From positions 2,744,001-2,808,000 of the forward strand of contig NZ_CP136925.1 in the NCBI RefSeq assembly GCF_037126245.1: DNA of 64,000 nt, read 5' to 3'. Within the stretch, counting starts at the first letter, position 1. Each line of letters starts with the position of its first letter. The stretch comes from Mangrovimonas cancribranchiae. Lineage in GTDB: Bacteria > Bacteroidota > Bacteroidia > Flavobacteriales > Flavobacteriaceae. The position numbers and the translations under genes were made by a program. This document shows positions 8,437 to 17,862 of the stretch, in pieces. Under the pieces are notes generated by a model. It ran no database searches, was not told the origin of the DNA, and worked only from the letters and a program-made list of their open reading frames with translations.

Positions 8437-9498
8437 ATGAAAAACGTTTACATAAATAGTGTTGGTTCTATTTCAGCTCAAAAAACCTTTGATAATACTG
8501 AGTTTTTAAATGATATTACCGAATATAATGACAACGTTATATTTGCCGTAAACCCTGTTTATAAAGATTATATTCCACCAGCCGCGGCAAGACGCATGGC
8601 TAAAGGCATAAAAATGGGCATTGTAACCTCTAAAATAGCCCTTAACGAAGCTAACATTAATCAAGTTGATGCTGTAATTACGGGAACAGGTATGGGTTGT
8701 GTACGCGATTCGGAAAAATTTGTTAGCGCGATTATAGATAACGACGAGCAGTACTTAACGCCAACACCTTTTATACAATCTACACACAATACCGTTGGCG
8801 GGCAAATTGCTTTAGAGCTAAACTGTAAAGGCTATAATTTTACATATGTACATTCTAGTATATCTTTCGAATCGGCAGTAATAGATGCTTTATTGCAATT
8901 ACAGTTAGATGAAGCCAAACATATTCTTGTAGGTGGTGTTGATGAACTTGGTGATCATACAACTAAGATTCATAAAATTATAAATCATATAAAACCTGAA
9001 GCCACAACGCTTACAAACCTACTTGAAAGTAAAACCGAAGGTGCCGTTTTTGGCGAAGGAGCTAACTTTTTTGTACTATCCAACGAGAAATCGAATACAA
9101 GTTACGCCGAAATTGTTTCGTTAAAAACATATAACACACTTAAACAAGAAGCGTTAAAGCAACAAGCTATAGCCTTTTTAAAAGAGCATGATTTAAGTAC
9201 AGACGACCTTGATTTATTAATTTTAGGAAATAATGGCGATGTTAATTTTGATGCATATTATAACACATTAAGCGAAATATTTTCTAAAACACCTCAAGCT
9301 TACTATAAACATTTAAGTGGTGAGTTTAATACGGCATCGTCTTTTGGGTTTTGGTTGGCTTCAAAAGTTATTAAAACGCAAAGCCTTCCAGAAATTGTTA
9401 GGTTAAACGGCTTACAAACTTCACAATATAAAACCGTATTATTGTATAACCAGTATCGTGGAGAAAATCATAGTTTCACGTTGCTTCGTCAATGTTAA
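8437..9498 (+). CDS. Inactive ketosynthase-like protein (chain-length-factor-like)
   Basis: The 353-residue protein aligns along its length with the preceding ketosynthase (PTPFIQSTHNTVGGQIAL; VGGVDE). The nucleophile Cys is replaced by Ser at about residue 141 (YVHSSISFE). The first catalytic His region reads LILGNNGD instead of HGT, and the second reads LSGEFNTAS instead of GHT. It can therefore not condense acyl chains by itself. Known type II polyketide synthases use such KS-beta subunits to set chain length, so this is the best guess for its role. It overlaps the following polysaccharide-deacetylase-like gene by 7 bp. Confidence 0.75.
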   Translation: MKNVYINSVGSISAQKTFDNTEFLNDITEYNDNVIFAVNPVYKDYIPPAAARRMAKGIKMGIVTSKIALNEANINQVDAVITGTGMGCVRDSEKFVSAIIDNDEQYLTPTPFIQSTHNTVGGQIALELNCKGYNFTYVHSSISFESAVIDALLQLQLDEAKHILVGGVDELGDHTTKIHKIINHIKPEATTLTNLLESKTEGAVFGEGANFFVLSNEKSNTSYAEIVSLKTYNTLKQEALKQQAIAFLKEHDLSTDDLDLLILGNNGDVNFDAYYNTLSEIFSKTPQAYYKHLSGEFNTASSFGFWLASKVIKTQSLPEIVRLNGLQTSQYKTVLLYNQYRGENHSFTLLRQC

Positions 9499-10268
9499 GC
9501 TTTAAAACGGTTACACTTTTTACACTAGCTTTTCTTGTTATAGGCTTATGTTTTTTCTTCTTAGGCATAATACCTTTTTGGGTTATTTTTATAGGCATAG
9601 CGTTATGGTTGATACTAACAGGGTTGGGTTCTGCATTTATAGGCTGGAACTATCATTTTAAATCGGTGTTATCAAACCCAAATGAAAAAGAAAACCGGGT
9701 TGCAATTACATTTGACGACGGCCCAAACCAAAATATAACACCAAAGGTTTTAGATCTTTTAGATAAATACAACGCTAAAGCCACATTTTTCTGTATTGGA
9801 AAACATATTGAAACATCACCTAACATTTTCAAAACAATTATTAATAAAGGACATACTGTTGGAAATCACACATACAGTCACACCAATACATTTGGTTTTT
9901 TTTCAACAAAAGAGGTTATAGCAGAGCTAAAGCAAACCAATCAAATTATCTTTAAACAATCTGGATTAAAAGCTAACTTATACCGTCCAGCATTTGGCGT
10001 AACTAATCCAAATATAAAACGCGCCATTAAACACTTAAGTTTAAAGTCTATTGGGTGGAATAAACGTTCTTTAGATACAACATCTTTAAGTGAAAAAACT
10101 GTTTTAAACCGCATAACAGCAAACCTACAACCTGGTGATATTATTTTACTGCATGATACTAGTGAGAAATCTTTACGCGTTTTGGAACAGTTATTGTTAT
10201 TTTTGGAAAAGAAACAGTTTAAATCGGTAACTGTAGACCAACTTTGTAACCTTAAACCTTATGCATAA
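9492..10268 (+). CDS. Membrane-anchored polysaccharide deacetylase-like protein (NodB family)
   Basis: Two hydrophobic segments occupy residues 5-55, followed by a NodB homology domain. The metal and catalytic motifs are present: TFDDGPNQN (Asp-Asp) near residue 74 and HTYSH near 124-128, with RPAFG near 165 and LLHD near 215. It should be a zinc-dependent deacetylase facing the periplasm. Such genes are common in flexirubin loci, but the substrate is unclear; removal of an acetyl group from a peptidoglycan, sugar or lipid partner is possible. It overlaps both neighbours by a few bases. Confidence 0.85.
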   Translation: MLSFKTVTLFTLAFLVIGLCFFFLGIIPFWVIFIGIALWLILTGLGSAFIGWNYHFKSVLSNPNEKENRVAITFDDGPNQNITPKVLDLLDKYNAKATFFCIGKHIETSPNIFKTIINKGHTVGNHTYSHTNTFGFFSTKEVIAELKQTNQIIFKQSGLKANLYRPAFGVTNPNIKRAIKHLSLKSIGWNKRSLDTTSLSEKTVLNRITANLQPGDIILLHDTSEKSLRVLEQLLLFLEKKQFKSVTVDQLCNLKPYA

Positions 10269-10878
10269 GCTTATTTACATACTGTGTTTTGTTTGTTTTA
10301 GTATGCAAGCACAAACAAAAATGACAACAACCGAAGCCGAAAATTTAAAAGCCCTTGTAAAGTCTCAAGCTAAAACAACAAAAACCATTGTTAGCGATTT
10401 TACCCAGTATAAACATTTAGATTTTTTATCTAATGATATTATAACCAAAGGAACACTTCACTTTAAAGCACCAAATCTTGTAAAATGGGCCTATAATAAG
10501 CCTTTTCAATATACTGTAATATTTAAAAATGAAAGCCTTTTCATTAATGATGAAGGTAATAAAAGTCAAATAGATATTGGTTCCAACCAAATGTTTAAAC
10601 AACTAAACAAACTTATTATTAAAAGTGTAAAAGGCGATATGTTTGATGATAATGAATTTAAAATCTCCTACTTTAAAAATGATGGTAAAAGCAATGTTCA
10701 TTTTAGCCCTAAAAACACAGAATTCTCAGAATACATTGCCAGTTTTCAAATAACATTTAATAAAAAAGGCGATGTAGAAGACGTAAAAATGGTAGAACCT
10801 TCGGGAGATTATACCAAAATTGTTTTTAGTAACCGAACTTTAAATACACCTTTAACAGATGCGGTATTTAACCCTTAG
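10261..10878 (+). CDS. LolA-like outer membrane lipoprotein carrier
   Basis: The 205-residue protein has a cleavable signal peptide (about residues 1-17, ending SMQAQ). The mature part matches the LolA half-barrel: VSDFTQYKHLDFLSN and the segment FKAPNLVKWAYNKPFQYTVIF, which resemble LolA landmarks. Periplasmic LolA proteins carry hydrophobic ligands across the periplasm. In aryl polyene and flexirubin loci a dedicated LolA-like protein sits beside an MMPL exporter, suggesting it shuttles the lipid-like pigment to the outer membrane. The stop overlaps the next start by 20 bp. Confidence 0.85.
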   Translation: MHKLIYILCFVCFSMQAQTKMTTTEAENLKALVKSQAKTTKTIVSDFTQYKHLDFLSNDIITKGTLHFKAPNLVKWAYNKPFQYTVIFKNESLFINDEGNKSQIDIGSNQMFKQLNKLIIKSVKGDMFDDNEFKISYFKNDGKSNVHFSPKNTEFSEYIASFQITFNKKGDVEDVKMVEPSGDYTKIVFSNRTLNTPLTDAVFNP

Positions 10879-11470
10879 TTTACTAGCTGTTTTACTTTTT
10901 AGTTGTGGCTCTTATCCCAAGAAACAACACTTTAAAACTACAGAAAACACGCAAAACGTGTTTTCAAACCCTTATTTTTCTAATACCAGCAAAGACTATA
11001 TTTACAAAGCTAATATTAGCGCATATGGAAAATCGTTTAGTGGCTTATTTATTGTAAAAAAGATAGAAGAAAACCAACACCGTATTGCTTTTACAACCGA
11101 AATGGGTAATAAAATATTCGATTTCACCATTAAAAATAACACCTTTAGTGTTAACTATATTTTAGATGACTTAAACCGAAAATTATTACTCAACGTTTTA
11201 AAACAGGATTTTACAGCCCTAGTACAAGAACACATAACAATATCGAAAACTTTTTTAAAAGACAGCACTCCTATTTTTGAAACTCAAATTTTAGATAAAC
11301 CACATTATTATGTCACTAAAAACAATAGTCTTAGTCAAATAGTAAGTGTAAAAAACGGAAAAGCGAAGACAGTATTTAGCTTTTCAAAAATAAATGATAA
11401 TATTGCAAATAAAATAACCATAACACACCATAACATAACGCTAAAAATCAATTTAAAATCTATAAATTAA
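10859..11470 (+). CDS. Predicted lipoprotein of the pigment cluster
   Basis: This 203-residue protein has a lipoprotein signal peptide with a lipobox at LLFSCGS (Cys16), so it is likely anchored to a periplasmic membrane face. The mature part is beta-rich (YKANISAYGKSFSGLFIVKK and similar strands). This pattern and the position next to LolA recall LolB-like acceptor lipoproteins, although I see no decisive LolB motif. It overlaps the LolA-like gene by 20 bp and is followed by a gene for an outer-membrane barrel protein. The pair with LolA suggests delivery of pigment to the outer membrane. Confidence 0.65.
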   Translation: MRYLTLSLLAVLLFSCGSYPKKQHFKTTENTQNVFSNPYFSNTSKDYIYKANISAYGKSFSGLFIVKKIEENQHRIAFTTEMGNKIFDFTIKNNTFSVNYILDDLNRKLLLNVLKQDFTALVQEHITISKTFLKDSTPIFETQILDKPHYYVTKNNSLSQIVSVKNGKAKTVFSFSKINDNIANKITITHHNITLKINLKSIN

Positions 11471-11476
11471 CACCTT

Positions 11477-12106
11477 ATGAAAAAATCTATATTATTTTTA
11501 ATGATTATAGCACTAAGCGCTACAGCTTTTTCGCAAGTAAAAGTGCATCCTGGGGTTAGATTAGGATTAAACTTATCTTCGGTTTCGAATATTGATCATG
11601 CCGATGCCAAAATTGGCCCCAATGCTGCAATCTTTGCAAACATCCGTTTTGCTAATTTTTATGCATTACAACCAGAAGCCACTTATAGTAATCAAGGCGC
11701 TAAAGACGCTATTCGCTACTATAACTATAGCAACTCTTTTGATCCAGGATATTATTACTATTCTGAAGATTTAAGCATCCATTACCTTGGTGTGGCTTTG
11801 GCTAATAAATTTTATATTGTTCCAAATGTTGGAGTTCATTTAATTGTTGGGCCTGCCATAGATGTAAAAGTAGCCGATAATCTAGATGATGACTCCGTTA
11901 TACCAGTAGATTTCTCTCTTTTTGGTGGTGTTGGTTACGAGTTTCCTTTTGGGCTTGGTATTGAAGCACGATACAAACAAGGCCTTTTAGATATTAGAGA
12001 CGACTTCTATGATAACTATGATGAAGATAACGACGATTTCTGGAGTAGCGACTCTGTACTTAATGGCTCAATTCAATTTGGCGTTTATTATAAATTTGAC
12101 TTTTAA
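11477..12106 (+). CDS. Outer membrane beta-barrel protein (PorT-like)
   Basis: A signal peptide (residues 1-19, cleaved near AFSQ) is followed by about 190 residues of alternating amphipathic strands. It opens with VHPGVRLGLNLSSVS, typical of the small outer-membrane beta-barrel family of Bacteroidota, and ends in the aromatic residue Phe, as outer membrane barrels do (QFGVYYKFDF). The middle is rich in Tyr and Asp (DNYDEDNDD near the C-terminus). The product may hold or organise the pigment in the outer membrane. No enzymatic motif is visible. Confidence 0.8.
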   Translation: MKKSILFLMIIALSATAFSQVKVHPGVRLGLNLSSVSNIDHADAKIGPNAAIFANIRFANFYALQPEATYSNQGAKDAIRYYNYSNSFDPGYYYYSEDLSIHYLGVALANKFYIVPNVGVHLIVGPAIDVKVADNLDDDSVIPVDFSLFGGVGYEFPFGLGIEARYKQGLLDIRDDFYDNYDEDNDDFWSSDSVLNGSIQFGVYYKFDF

Positions 12107-12109
12107 TCC

Positions 12110-12475
12110 ATGCTAATAAAGGATTTTTATATACTTAATCATTTAGCTGTTGCCGATAACGTGGCAACAGCTAATATTACCATTAATAAAGACCATGAGG
12201 TTTTTAAAGGACATTTCCCAAACAACCCGGTAACACCAGGAGTTTGTATGATGCAAATTATTAAAGAGCTCACACAAAAAGTGGTAAATAAAACGTTGTT
12301 TATGGAAGCGTCTAGCAACGTAAAATTCATGGCTATTATTAACCCTGAAAAAACACCAGACTTAACTCTTACGCTTAATATTACAGAAGAAGACACACAC
12401 ATTAAAGTAAAAAACGTCACAAAGTTTAACGATACTGTGGCATTAAAATTGAACACAACATTCAAAATCATGTAA
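12110..12475 (+). CDS. 3-hydroxyacyl-ACP dehydratase, FabZ/ApeI-like hotdog
   Basis: The 121-residue protein carries the FabZ-type signature GHFPNNPVTPGVCMMQ near residues 36-51, including the catalytic His in GHFP and the PG turn. The length fits a minimal hotdog subunit. The usual second acidic residue in the central helix appears as Glu in IIKELTQK. It should dehydrate 3-hydroxyacyl-ACP to the enoyl form that leaves the double bonds of the polyene. A partial second dehydratase gene is at the window start. Confidence 0.85.
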   Translation: MLIKDFYILNHLAVADNVATANITINKDHEVFKGHFPNNPVTPGVCMMQIIKELTQKVVNKTLFMEASSNVKFMAIINPEKTPDLTLTLNITEEDTHIKVKNVTKFNDTVALKLNTTFKIM

Positions 12476-12476
12476 T

Positions 12477-12971
12477 ATGCGATTGTTATTACTTTCTTTT
12501 TTATGTTTAGTGACAACTCAAAACTTCGATTTAAGTCAAATCCGTAATCAATATAAAGAAGCTGCTAACGACTCAACCAAAGTAGAGGCTTTTTACAACT
12601 CACTTCAATCCGTTTCAAAAAAGGACAATGTAGCTTTAGTTGCCTATAAAGGAGCCGCTATTGCATTAAAAGCAAGAAAAGCCAAAACCATACGAGAAAA
12701 AAAAGACGGATTTATTGAAGGAGTTTCCCTAATAGAATATACCATAGAAAAAGAACCTAATGCTATAGAACCACGCTTTATACGACTTGGCATTCAAGAA
12801 AACGCGCCAAAAATTTTAGGCTATAACAACCATATTGATTCCGATAAAGCGTTTCTTTTAAAGCAATTTAAACACATACGCGCGTCTAACCTAAAAAGCC
12901 ATATTAAAGACTATATTTTACAATCTAAAGTCTTTACAGATGAAGAAAAAAATGTAATTTCGACACAATAA
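12477..12971 (+). CDS. Secreted protein of unknown function in pigment cluster
   Basis: The 164-residue product begins with a signal peptide (about residues 1-15). The mature part is helical and shows no catalytic motif; residues 50-100 (YKGAAIALKARKAKT, then EYTIEKEPNAIEPRFIRLG) look like a degenerate tetratricopeptide-like pair of helices. It starts one base after the dehydratase stop and is followed by the GT2 fusion gene, so it belongs to the operon. I cannot assign a function. A periplasmic adaptor for the pigment export machinery would fit the location. Confidence 0.6.
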   Translation: MRLLLLSFLCLVTTQNFDLSQIRNQYKEAANDSTKVEAFYNSLQSVSKKDNVALVAYKGAAIALKARKAKTIREKKDGFIEGVSLIEYTIEKEPNAIEPRFIRLGIQENAPKILGYNNHIDSDKAFLLKQFKHIRASNLKSHIKDYILQSKVFTDEEKNVISTQ

Positions 12972-12992
12972 CCATTAAGCTCTCACTAAAAC

Positions 12993-14189
12993 GTGAACCC
13001 TACCCTTACCAACCAAAAAATAGACAGCTTAAATGTTTGTGTGATTATTCCCACTTACAATAACGACCGTACATTACAACGTGTTATAGATGGTGTTTTA
13101 GAATATACTAAACACCTTATTGTTGTAAACGATGGCGCTACAGATAACACAAAAAACATCCTTTCTAATTATAACGACTTAACCCTAATTACGTTTACAG
13201 AAAACAAAGGTAAAGGTGTTGCTTTAAGAGAAGGATTCAAAAAAGCGATTAATTTAGGGTACGATTTTGCGATAACTATCGATTCAGATGGGCAACATTT
13301 CCCTAACGATATTCCTGTTTTTATTAATGCTCTAGAACAACATCAAACAAAAAATGTGCTGTTTATTGGTGCCCGAAATATGGAACAAGAAAGTGTTCCT
13401 GGGAAAAGCAGTTTTGGCAATAAATTTTCTAATTTTTGGTTTTGGTTTGAAACAGGTATAAAATTACAAGACACACAATCTGGGTTTAGGCTATATCCGT
13501 TACAAGTCATTAAAAACCTACACTTTTTCACAACAAAATTCGAGTTTGAAATTGAAGTCATTGTAAAATCGGCATGGAAAGATGTGGATGTAAAAAACAT
13601 CCCTATTCAAGTGCTTTACGATGAAAACGAACGCATATCACATTTTAGACCTTTTAAAGACTTCACACGCATAAGCATTTTAAATACCTGGTTAGTGTTT
13701 TTAACCTTGGTGTATATTAAGCCAAGAAACTTTTTTAGAAATTTTAAAAAAAAAGGCGTTAAACAATTTTTTATTGAAGATGTTTTAGGAAGTTACGATT
13801 CGCCTAAGAAAAAAGCACTTTCAATTGCCTTGGGAGTATTTATAGGCTTAACACCTTTATGGGGGTTACATAGTGTATTGGTTATTTTTTTAGCTATTTT
13901 TTTAAACCTTAATAAAGCCATTGCGTTTGCCTTCTCTAACGTTAGTATTCCGCCATTTATTCCTTTTATAATCTATACGAGCACAAAAATTGGCGAGAAA
14001 ATTTTAGGGGTACAAAACACCTATAAACTAGACGAAATTACACAGAATTTCGAATTTGTAAAACATTTAAAAACCTACATTGTTGGCAGTTTTACTTTAG
14101 CTACTATTTCGGCTTGTATTTTTGGCGTAATTAGTTATCTTTTCTTTTTGATGTTCAATAAAAAGAATACAGCAAAAAACCATGGTTAA
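12993..14189 (+). CDS. Glycosyltransferase family 2 fused to DUF2062 membrane domain
   Basis: The start appears to be GTG at 12993. Residues 13-230 form a GT-A glycosyltransferase with VCVIIPTYNN at the first strand, NDGATDNT, and a DSDGQH metal-binding (DxD-like) motif. After about residue 270 the DUF2062 domain follows, with PKKKALSIALGVFIGLTPLWG and two or three membrane helices. The GT2 part resembles dolichol-phosphate mannosyltransferase-type enzymes that use lipid acceptors. The fusion is typical of pigment loci in Bacteroidota. It may glycosylate a lipid precursor or the pigment. The gene overlaps the MMPL gene by 8 bp. Confidence 0.85.
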   Translation: MNPTLTNQKIDSLNVCVIIPTYNNDRTLQRVIDGVLEYTKHLIVVNDGATDNTKNILSNYNDLTLITFTENKGKGVALREGFKKAINLGYDFAITIDSDGQHFPNDIPVFINALEQHQTKNVLFIGARNMEQESVPGKSSFGNKFSNFWFWFETGIKLQDTQSGFRLYPLQVIKNLHFFTTKFEFEIEVIVKSAWKDVDVKNIPIQVLYDENERISHFRPFKDFTRISILNTWLVFLTLVYIKPRNFFRNFKKKGVKQFFIEDVLGSYDSPKKKALSIALGVFIGLTPLWGLHSVLVIFLAIFLNLNKAIAFAFSNVSIPPFIPFIIYTSTKIGEKILGVQNTYKLDEITQNFEFVKHLKTYIVGSFTLATISACIFGVISYLFFLMFNKKNTAKNHG

Positions 14190-17100
14190 TTTCTTTTATA
14201 GACTCTTTAAAAAAATCCAATCTAATAAGCTATTAGGCATACTAGGGTTTTTTATCATTTTATTGACATTAGGATATTTTAGTTCGAAAATTACGTTTGA
14301 AGAGGATATTACAAAACTTATTCCCACCAACGATAAAAATGCCGAAGCTCAAAAGGTTTTAAAAACGGTAAATTTTGCCGATAAAATTATCGTTCATATT
14401 ACCGCAACACCTAAAGGTAATATAAACGACTTAACACAATATGCCGAGGTTTTTATAGATAGTTTAAACCAAAACGCAGCAAATTATATTACATCTATTC
14501 AAGGCAAGGTTGAGGACAAAGCTATTGGTAATACCATGACCTTTGTTTACAACAACTTACCGCTTTTTATTGATGCTTCAGATTATAAAAACATTGCACA
14601 AAAACTAAATAAAGACAGCCTAGACACGGTTACTAAAAGCAATTATAAAACCTTGGTATCGCCTTCTGGAATTGTGGCTAAAAAAACCATTTTGAAAGAT
14701 CCATTAGGATTGTCGTTTATCGGACTTAAAAAGCTTCAAAATTTAAGTATTGGTGATGGGTTTAGTGTTCAAAATGGATTTATTGTTAGTAAAGACAAAA
14801 AACATGTACTGTTATTTATTTCACCTAAACACGCCGCTAGTGAAACTGCCGAGAATACCGAGCTTTCAAACATTTTATATCGTTTAAACAATGAACTTAA
14901 TACTGTTTATGGCAAAAAAGTAACCGCCGAATATTTTGGAGGCGCTTTAATTGCAGTTGAAAACGCCAAACAAATAAAACACGACATACAATTTACTGTA
15001 GGTATTGCTATGACGGTGTTACTTATTATTCTTATCGTATTTTACAAAAAATTGCTGCTCCCTATTATTTTATTTATTCCTACAGTAGTTGGAGCTTTAT
15101 TAGCCATTACTGTGCTGTATTTTATTCGCGATAAAATTTCGGCCATATCGTTAGGAATTGGATCAGTGCTTTTGGGGGTAACTCTAGATTATGCGTTACA
15201 TATTCTCACTCACATAAGAAGCAACAACAATATTAAATCATTATACACAGAGATTTCGAAACCTGTTTTAATGAGTAGTTTAACTACTGCTTTGGCCTTT
15301 TTATGCTTACTGTTTTTAAACTCTCAAGCTCTACAAGATTTAGGTATTTTTGCCGCTATTAGCGTTATTGGAGCTTCTGTTTTTGCCCTTATTTTTATCC
15401 CACAAGTATACCGTCAGCAACAAGAAAAAGGACTAACTACAACCTTAATCGATAAATTTTCGGCCATTCCGTTGCATAAAAAAACGGGTGTATTTATAGG
15501 TTTAAGTATTTTACTAATTATATCGTGTTTTACATATAATAACGTCTCCTTTAATAACGATATTACCAAATTAAATTACGAGCCACCTAAACTTATGGCT
15601 GCTCAAAAACGATTGGACACACTCACTAACATCGCATCAAAATCGGTTTATATAGCGGCTTACGGAACAACTCTAGAAGACGCTTTAGCGGCTAACGATG
15701 TTGTTTATAAAAAACTATCGGCCTTAAAAGAAAACGGTAGCATCCTTAATTTTAGTTCTATCGGGGCTTTAGTTCAGTCTCATGCTTTGCAAGAAAAAAA
15801 ACTTATTGAGTGGAATGCGTTTTGGAACGATTCTATTAAAAAGTTCACAAAAAATCAACTGATTGAAAGTGGTTCTAAACTAGGGTTTAAGCCTAAAACA
15901 TATCAACCGTTTTATAATTTATTACAACGTGATTTCACGACATTAAGTAGTAACGATTACAATACCTTAAACACTATAAATGTATCCGATTATATTTCTA
16001 CAAAACAGCAATTTACAACCGTAACTTCGTTAGTAAAATTAGATCACGATCAGTTAGGTCAACTCAACAAAACTTTTCAATCGCTACCCAACACACTTGT
16101 TATTGATAGGCAAGGAATGAACGAAACCTTTTTAGGCAATTTAAAAAACGACTTTAATCGCTTAGTAGGTTATTCTTTAATTGTGGTATTGCTTGTTTTA
16201 TTAGTGTTCTACCGAAGTTTTTCATTAACTCTAGTAACGAGTATCCCTATTGCCTTAACATGGTTTACAACCATTGGTTTAATGGGATTATTAGGTATTG
16301 AATTTAATATTTTTAATATTATTATTTCCACCTTTATTTTTGGCTTAGGTGTGGATTATAGTATTTTTATTACGAATGGTTTGCTTCATGAACACAGAAC
16401 TGACGAAAACAAATTACCCACACATAAAACCTCGGTAATTTTATCGGTTATTACAACTATTTTAGGCGTTGGCATCATGATATTTGCCAAACACCCTGCG
16501 TTATATACCATTTCTTTAGTTTCTATTATTGGTATTCTTTCTGCATTGCTTATATCGTTTACAATACAACCTATATTATTCAAGTTATTTATTGGTAGTA
16601 AAACTAAACGCCCCATAAGTTTTAGGGTTTTAATACACTCTATGTTATCGTTTCTATATTATGGCTTAGGCACGTTTTTATTACCGCTTTTAGGAATGCT
16701 CTTGTTTAAAATTATTCCTGTTAGTAAGAAAGTAAAAATGCCTTGGTTTCATAAAATAGCTGGTAAGTTCTTAACATCGGTTTTATATTCTAACCCATTT
16801 GTGAAGAAAAAAATTATTAACTCCACTGGAGAAACATTTGAAAAACCTGCTGTTATTATTGCCAATCACACGTCGTTTTTAGACACTTTGGCTATTGAAA
16901 TGTTGCATCATAAAGTTATTTTCCTAGTTAACGATTGGGTCTATAACTCACCCGTGTTTGGCCAAGTGATGAAATTTGTAGGATACTATCCCGTTTCCGA
17001 AGGTATTGAAGGTGGTTTAGATCATCTTCAAACTAAAATAGATCAAGGATATTCTTTAGTCGTCTTCCCAGAAGGCACACGTTCATACACCAATAAAATG

Positions 17101-17862
17101 AAACGCTTTCATAAAGGCGCCTTCTTTTTAGCCGATAAATTTAATTTAGATATTTTACCTGTTTTTATTCATGGTAATTCCGAAGTTATCCCTAAAGGGA
17201 GTTTTCCTATTAGAAACGGAAGTATTACACTAAATATATTACCTAGAATAACACCAGATGATGTAAATTTTGGTAAAATACCTAGAGAACGCACCAAAAA
17301 GATAAGTGCTTATTTTAAGCAAGCTTTTATCGATTTTAGAAAAACATTTGAAAGCGACACGTATTTTCATAGCTTGGTTTTAGAAGAATATCGCTACAAA
17401 GGCGATGTGTTATATCATACCGTAAAAAAGGACTTAAAATCTTACAGCAAAACATATAAAAGCATTTTAGATACTGTGGATAAGAAAGCCACCATTATTC
17501 ATGCCTCAAAAGACTCTGGAGAACTAGATATACTTTTAGCTTTAGATGGTCCAGGAAGAAACATCACATCAATAATTAAAACCTCATCAACAAGGCAAAT
17601 TTTAAACAACAGCTATATCGCTAACACACATTATAACATTCAATTTGTAGATGATATTACGCTTTCTAATATTAACAAACCGCTTACGTTAATTATCAGT
17701 ACGTCTCAACTTTCTAACACGATAAAAGACTTATTAAAAACATCGTTGCCTGCTTCTTGTATTTTATTAAAAGATGGCAAAACAGTTAAAAACACTTTAA
17801 TAGAAGAATTTAAATATCACGTACAAACCGAAGATAACAACGTTATAACCTTAAAAAAATGA
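14182..17862 (+). CDS. MMPL-family exporter fused to acyltransferase and degenerate methyltransferase
   Basis: This 1226-residue fusion has three parts. Residues 1-850 are an RND/MMPL exporter with two repeats of a periplasmic domain and membrane helices (for example LGVTLDYALHILTH and FGLGVDYSIFITN, which carry the conserved Asp-Tyr pair in the fourth helix of each half). Residues about 870-1060 are a PlsC-like acyltransferase with NHTSFLD (HX4D) and FPEGTRS. The last ~150 residues keep the layout of a SAM methyltransferase (ILDTV, then SGELDILLALDGPG) but lack the glycine-rich motif. This architecture is known in flexirubin loci as a trifunctional protein. It probably moves the pigment across the inner membrane and acylates it. 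Confidence 0.88.
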   Translation: MVNFFYRLFKKIQSNKLLGILGFFIILLTLGYFSSKITFEEDITKLIPTNDKNAEAQKVLKTVNFADKIIVHITATPKGNINDLTQYAEVFIDSLNQNAANYITSIQGKVEDKAIGNTMTFVYNNLPLFIDASDYKNIAQKLNKDSLDTVTKSNYKTLVSPSGIVAKKTILKDPLGLSFIGLKKLQNLSIGDGFSVQNGFIVSKDKKHVLLFISPKHAASETAENTELSNILYRLNNELNTVYGKKVTAEYFGGALIAVENAKQIKHDIQFTVGIAMTVLLIILIVFYKKLLLPIILFIPTVVGALLAITVLYFIRDKISAISLGIGSVLLGVTLDYALHILTHIRSNNNIKSLYTEISKPVLMSSLTTALAFLCLLFLNSQALQDLGIFAAISVIGASVFALIFIPQVYRQQQEKGLTTTLIDKFSAIPLHKKTGVFIGLSILLIISCFTYNNVSFNNDITKLNYEPPKLMAAQKRLDTLTNIASKSVYIAAYGTTLEDALAANDVVYKKLSALKENGSILNFSSIGALVQSHALQEKKLIEWNAFWNDSIKKFTKNQLIESGSKLGFKPKTYQPFYNLLQRDFTTLSSNDYNTLNTINVSDYISTKQQFTTVTSLVKLDHDQLGQLNKTFQSLPNTLVIDRQGMNETFLGNLKNDFNRLVGYSLIVVLLVLLVFYRSFSLTLVTSIPIALTWFTTIGLMGLLGIEFNIFNIIISTFIFGLGVDYSIFITNGLLHEHRTDENKLPTHKTSVILSVITTILGVGIMIFAKHPALYTISLVSIIGILSALLISFTIQPILFKLFIGSKTKRPISFRVLIHSMLSFLYYGLGTFLLPLLGMLLFKIIPVSKKVKMPWFHKIAGKFLTSVLYSNPFVKKKIINSTGETFEKPAVIIANHTSFLDTLAIEMLHHKVIFLVNDWVYNSPVFGQVMKFVGYYPVSEGIEGGLDHLQTKIDQGYSLVVFPEGTRSYTNKMKRFHKGAFFLADKFNLDILPVFIHGNSEVIPKGSFPIRNGSITLNILPRITPDDVNFGKIPRERTKKISAYFKQAFIDFRKTFESDTYFHSLVLEEYRYKGDVLYHTVKKDLKSYSKTYKSILDTVDKKATIIHASKDSGELDILLALDGPGRNITSIIKTSSTRQILNNSYIANTHYNIQFVDDITLSNINKPLTLIISTSQLSNTIKDLLKTSLPASCILLKDGKTVKNTLIEEFKYHVQTEDNNVITLKK

